Assembly (NCBI RefSeq): GCF_000818395.1
Contig: NZ_JWJG01000028.1
Location: 2,773,195-2,837,194, forward strand
Reading direction: 5' to 3'
DNA: 64,000 nt
Origin: Noviherbaspirillum autotrophicum
Lineage (GTDB): Bacteria; Pseudomonadota; Gammaproteobacteria; Burkholderiales; Burkholderiaceae_D
Each line of letters starts with the position of its first letter. Position 1 is the first letter of the stretch. Shown here piece after piece: positions 61,849 through 64,000 of the stretch. A program made the translations under genes and the position numbers. Under the pieces are notes generated by a model. That model was not told the DNA's origin. It made no database searches and saw only the letters and a list, made by a program, of their open reading frames with translations.

Positions 61849-62519
61849 TCGTCAGGCACGGGATTGGCGAGCAGGTGAGTGCACACTGCCGTGGAATGTG
61901 CCATAGAGGGTCGTTGTGCGAGATTATTGCATATTGGCAAGTATGTGCTCACCTCCGCGTCTGGTTGAGATCCCTGTTCCGTCTCACCTTTGTCTGACGG
62001 GCGCAAGCTGTGTGTTCCCCGGATAAGCTCACCTTGCACCACTTGGCGGACTATTCCCTGTAAAAGCTCACCGATCATGGGTAAGCGATGCACGGGAAGC
62101 GCTGAGATTGCTCTTTGCACGATCCCTGTAAAAGCTCACCATTGCTTCCGAGATGCGCTCCCCTGCGCCATGACCGCACCGGATATGCGCTTTCTCCCGT
62201 CCCTGTGCCGCGCAGCAGGCAAGGAAAATGGGGCAGCATGAGGAATATTTACGGCGGCATGACGAAGCGTCGCGGCCCCCGGTAAACCCCGTAAAGTCTC
62301 ACCATTCCGAAAACCATGGACAGATATTCCCTAAAACGGAACATCAGCCAAGGCGCCATCTGAACAGGCGGATGACGGTTGGCGCCACGGAATTGCACCG
62401 TGGGCGTGCAGTTAGCACCCTGTGCCGGTCGTGTTGTCGTCGGCAAAAGTGGCACTACCGGCCCTTTGCACTGCGTGTGCGCTGCATGCGCCGCTTTAAG
62501 CCTTGTCCGAACTGGCGAC

Positions 62520-63679
62520 TAAAACGACTCCAGATGCTTCGACCGATTCCCTGGGGTAGGTCGAAGGTGAGATGGCCGCCGTTGCGACGGGGGGATTGCC
62601 CAGCGTACTACCGGGCGTTCGGACAGGCCCCTTCCCCGGCGGGCGATTACGAACGCCGCGGTGGTGTTTCGTGATTCTCCGCCGCTGCACATGGTCGATT
62701 GCACCAATGACAGAGCTATCGGCCGGATGAACCTCGATGACTTTCACGTCAGGCCGAAGGCATGCTGCCTTCATGCGCGAGCAGGCCCTGTTGCAGGTAG
62801 AGTCGGAAAGCATGCGGGCCTTTGCCGGAGCGCTCGCCTCCAGTGCCGCCGTCTTCCTTGCGAAATCCCGTTTCTCGCCGACGACAGGCTTGTCTCTGGC
62901 GCGTGCCTTGGTGGCTACCCTCACCGCCACAGCGCCAATCACGATTTTGGCCTACTCGGTACTCTTGCCCTACCCCGGCAGATCGATGCGCTGCATGGGC
63001 AACGGATTGTCGCGCCGGTGGAGTTCAGCGACGGCGAGATGATCGACGTTCAAATCGACGTCAATCGGGCCCGCCTTCGTCGTCATGCATAAATCGGGAA
63101 CTCAGTGCCGTGCCGACGCGCTGCATCGTTGCCCGTCCCGACTTCGTCATGCACGATACACGGCGACTGGTACGTGAAGCTGAGTTGATTTGTACCTGGC
63201 CGCAGGCAAAGCGTATACCGCCAACCATCAGATATTGAGTGGCTTTAGCCAGTGCAGCCGCCAGGTGCAACGGTAGGGTCAAACTGCCGCCACCCGCCAT
63301 GCAGGCCTGACAACGCTGATTACCAGCCGTCTCGTTGCCGCTGCCAAGCACAACGCATTGCCGCGAGCGGACCGCAATGCGCATGCGATGTATAGCTATT
63401 CGTCTGAAGGTCAACCTGCGCACTAAACAACTTGCGGCCGCCAACGCATAGACGAGCCGTGCCTGTTTCGTCATCGCGCCGCATTGCGCGCAGACGCGCT
63501 TGCCGCGCTGTCCATCGAGGCTTCTTCTGATGTAATTTGTTGGAGCCGGATGGGTACAGTTGACGTCGCCCAATGACCTTCTCGGCGCGCCCGTACAACT
63601 GCGCATAGGCATCAAGCACGGCGCTGTCCTCCACAGTGGCAATACGGATCTGGTAGGTGAAGACAGGGCATTCAGCCAT
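62520..63679 (-). pseudogene. Decayed TnpB-related transposase-accessory gene
   Basis: Successive pieces in different frames follow the order of the longer TnpB-like family. The first is CPVFTYQIRIATVEDSAVLD from the ATG at 63679, with LHQKKPRWTARQARLRAMRR and ARLCVGGRKLFSAQVDLQTN. The next is GSGNETAGNQRCQACMAGG with LVMVGGIRFACG-like sequence and RVGTALSSRFMHDDEGG. The last is VGEKRDFARKTAALEASAPA, KARMLSDS and VKVIEVHPADSSVIGAIDHV (to about 62520). At least two frameshifts and an early internal deletion occur. It is dead. Confidence 0.65.
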
Positions 63680-64000
63680 GAAGTGCCTCAATGGCTTTTT
63701 GTGCACGCCGACGGGCTGAACGCCTGGCATAACGGCGTGCCTACATCGAACCAATCACCTCATGGAAGTCGCGAACAACATTGTTTTCCATCTCCCGGCC
63801 ATCCGCAATCCCATGGCGTCTTTGCTGCGAGCCAAGGGTAGCTTCAGGATATTCAAAGGCCGACCGCGCGAGTCGCTCTCGGTGTTCGACAATGAGCACG
63901 CCAATGCCAGCACGTCGCAGTCGGCATTTCAATCCTTGCCGCCGGCGGTGTAGCCCGAAACCCACTTCAGCTGAAACGACAAAATTTTGTGCAACGGCAT
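63680..64000. other. Right edge, no recognisable gene
   Basis: Two short overlapping reading frames on opposite strands lie here, neither with family resemblance or a good ribosome site. A gene continuing past the window edge cannot be excluded. Confidence 0.35.

Larger units (their letters stand above)
60393..62303. repeat. Iteron field / replication origin (28 copies of an 18-bp repeat)
   Basis: The repeat is close to GGTGAGCYTYTACAGGGA. Copies reading to the left at 60393, 60415, 60437, 60469, 60491 and 60513 (six, spaced ~22 bp); copies reading right at 60820, 60976, 61017, 61057, 61094, 61189, 61290, 61326, 61396, 61434, 61497, 61528, 61603, 61666, 61734, 61776 and 61808 (seventeen, spaced 30-160 bp); copies reading left at 61971, 62016, 62055, 62123 and 62286 (five). 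The middle 10-14 bases vary in the more distant ones. This is the expected binding field of the Rep_3 initiator. Confidence 0.88.

Noticed and set aside
60800-62310. Regular short repeats that could be taken for a CRISPR array
   Set aside because: Units are 18 bp, vary in sequence, change orientation and have spacers of very different length; no cas gene is near. A Rep_3 gene beside them makes iterons the better reading.

Overview
The window is GC-rich, gene-dense DNA that fits a betaproteobacterium of the order Burkholderiales, probably Oxalobacteraceae (inferred from the style of the proteins, not from a marker gene). It looks like part of a plasmid, megaplasmid or chromid. The right end carries a Rep_3-type initiator gene, a tyrosine recombinase, and a 1.9-kb field of 28 iteron-like 18-bp repeats with a DnaA-box-like site. 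No rRNA, tRNA, ribosomal or other chromosomal housekeeping gene was seen. At least seven transposon-derived loci cut the window into cargo blocks: IS200/IS605-type remnants (11 kb, 20 kb and 63 kb), IS630 (18.2 kb), IS3 (37 kb), IS110 (38.6 kb) and IS1111-type (56 kb).

Block 1 (0-10.9 kb): a hemerythrin-like 3' end, a cytochrome b561 fragment, an ABC-2 exporter pair, a cardiolipin synthase-like phospholipase D, an MgtA-type Mg2+ ATPase, a fragment of a PHA-synthase N-terminal domain, a coupled operon headed by a lipoprotein NUC1-type nuclease, and small periplasmic proteins including PsiF. Block 2 (12-18.1 kb): a DUF4337 membrane protein, then an OprB-like porin, a double-domain NitT/TauT-type permease and an ATPase with a C-terminal AAA-associated domain, with no binding protein beside them.

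Block 3 (20.5-35 kb) is the most coherent part and reads as a phosphorus-economy island. It holds a GGDEF-EAL receptor coupled to a PhnD-type binding lipoprotein (broken by one base), polyphosphate kinase (ppk) with a PHO-box-like repeat in front, a SixA-type phosphatase, and a four-gene operon: PlcP-type metallophosphoesterase, GT4 glycosyltransferase, MGDG-synthase-like glycosyltransferase, and an unknown four-helix membrane protein. Three 11-bp TGTCAT-type repeats precede that operon. Exopolyphosphatase (ppx) lies further on. Together these would let a cell replace phospholipids with glycolipids and manage polyphosphate under PhoB control.

Block 4 (35-57 kb): decayed Aer-like receptor and MgtC-like sequences, IS3 and IS110 elements (IS110 with a bridge-RNA-like stem upstream), then a 15-kb island of almost entirely exported proteins. 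The island has an OmpA/Pal lipoprotein, an ECF sigma factor with a membrane partner, lipoproteins, a parvulin-like protein, a short RHS protein, two TPR paralogues, Cys-rich proteins and a 948-residue VIT-VWA-TPR-DUF2135 protein. Its two arms converge near 48.0 kb, and it is bounded by IS110-family elements. Block 5 (57-64 kb): recombinase, rep, iterons and a decayed TnpB-like gene.
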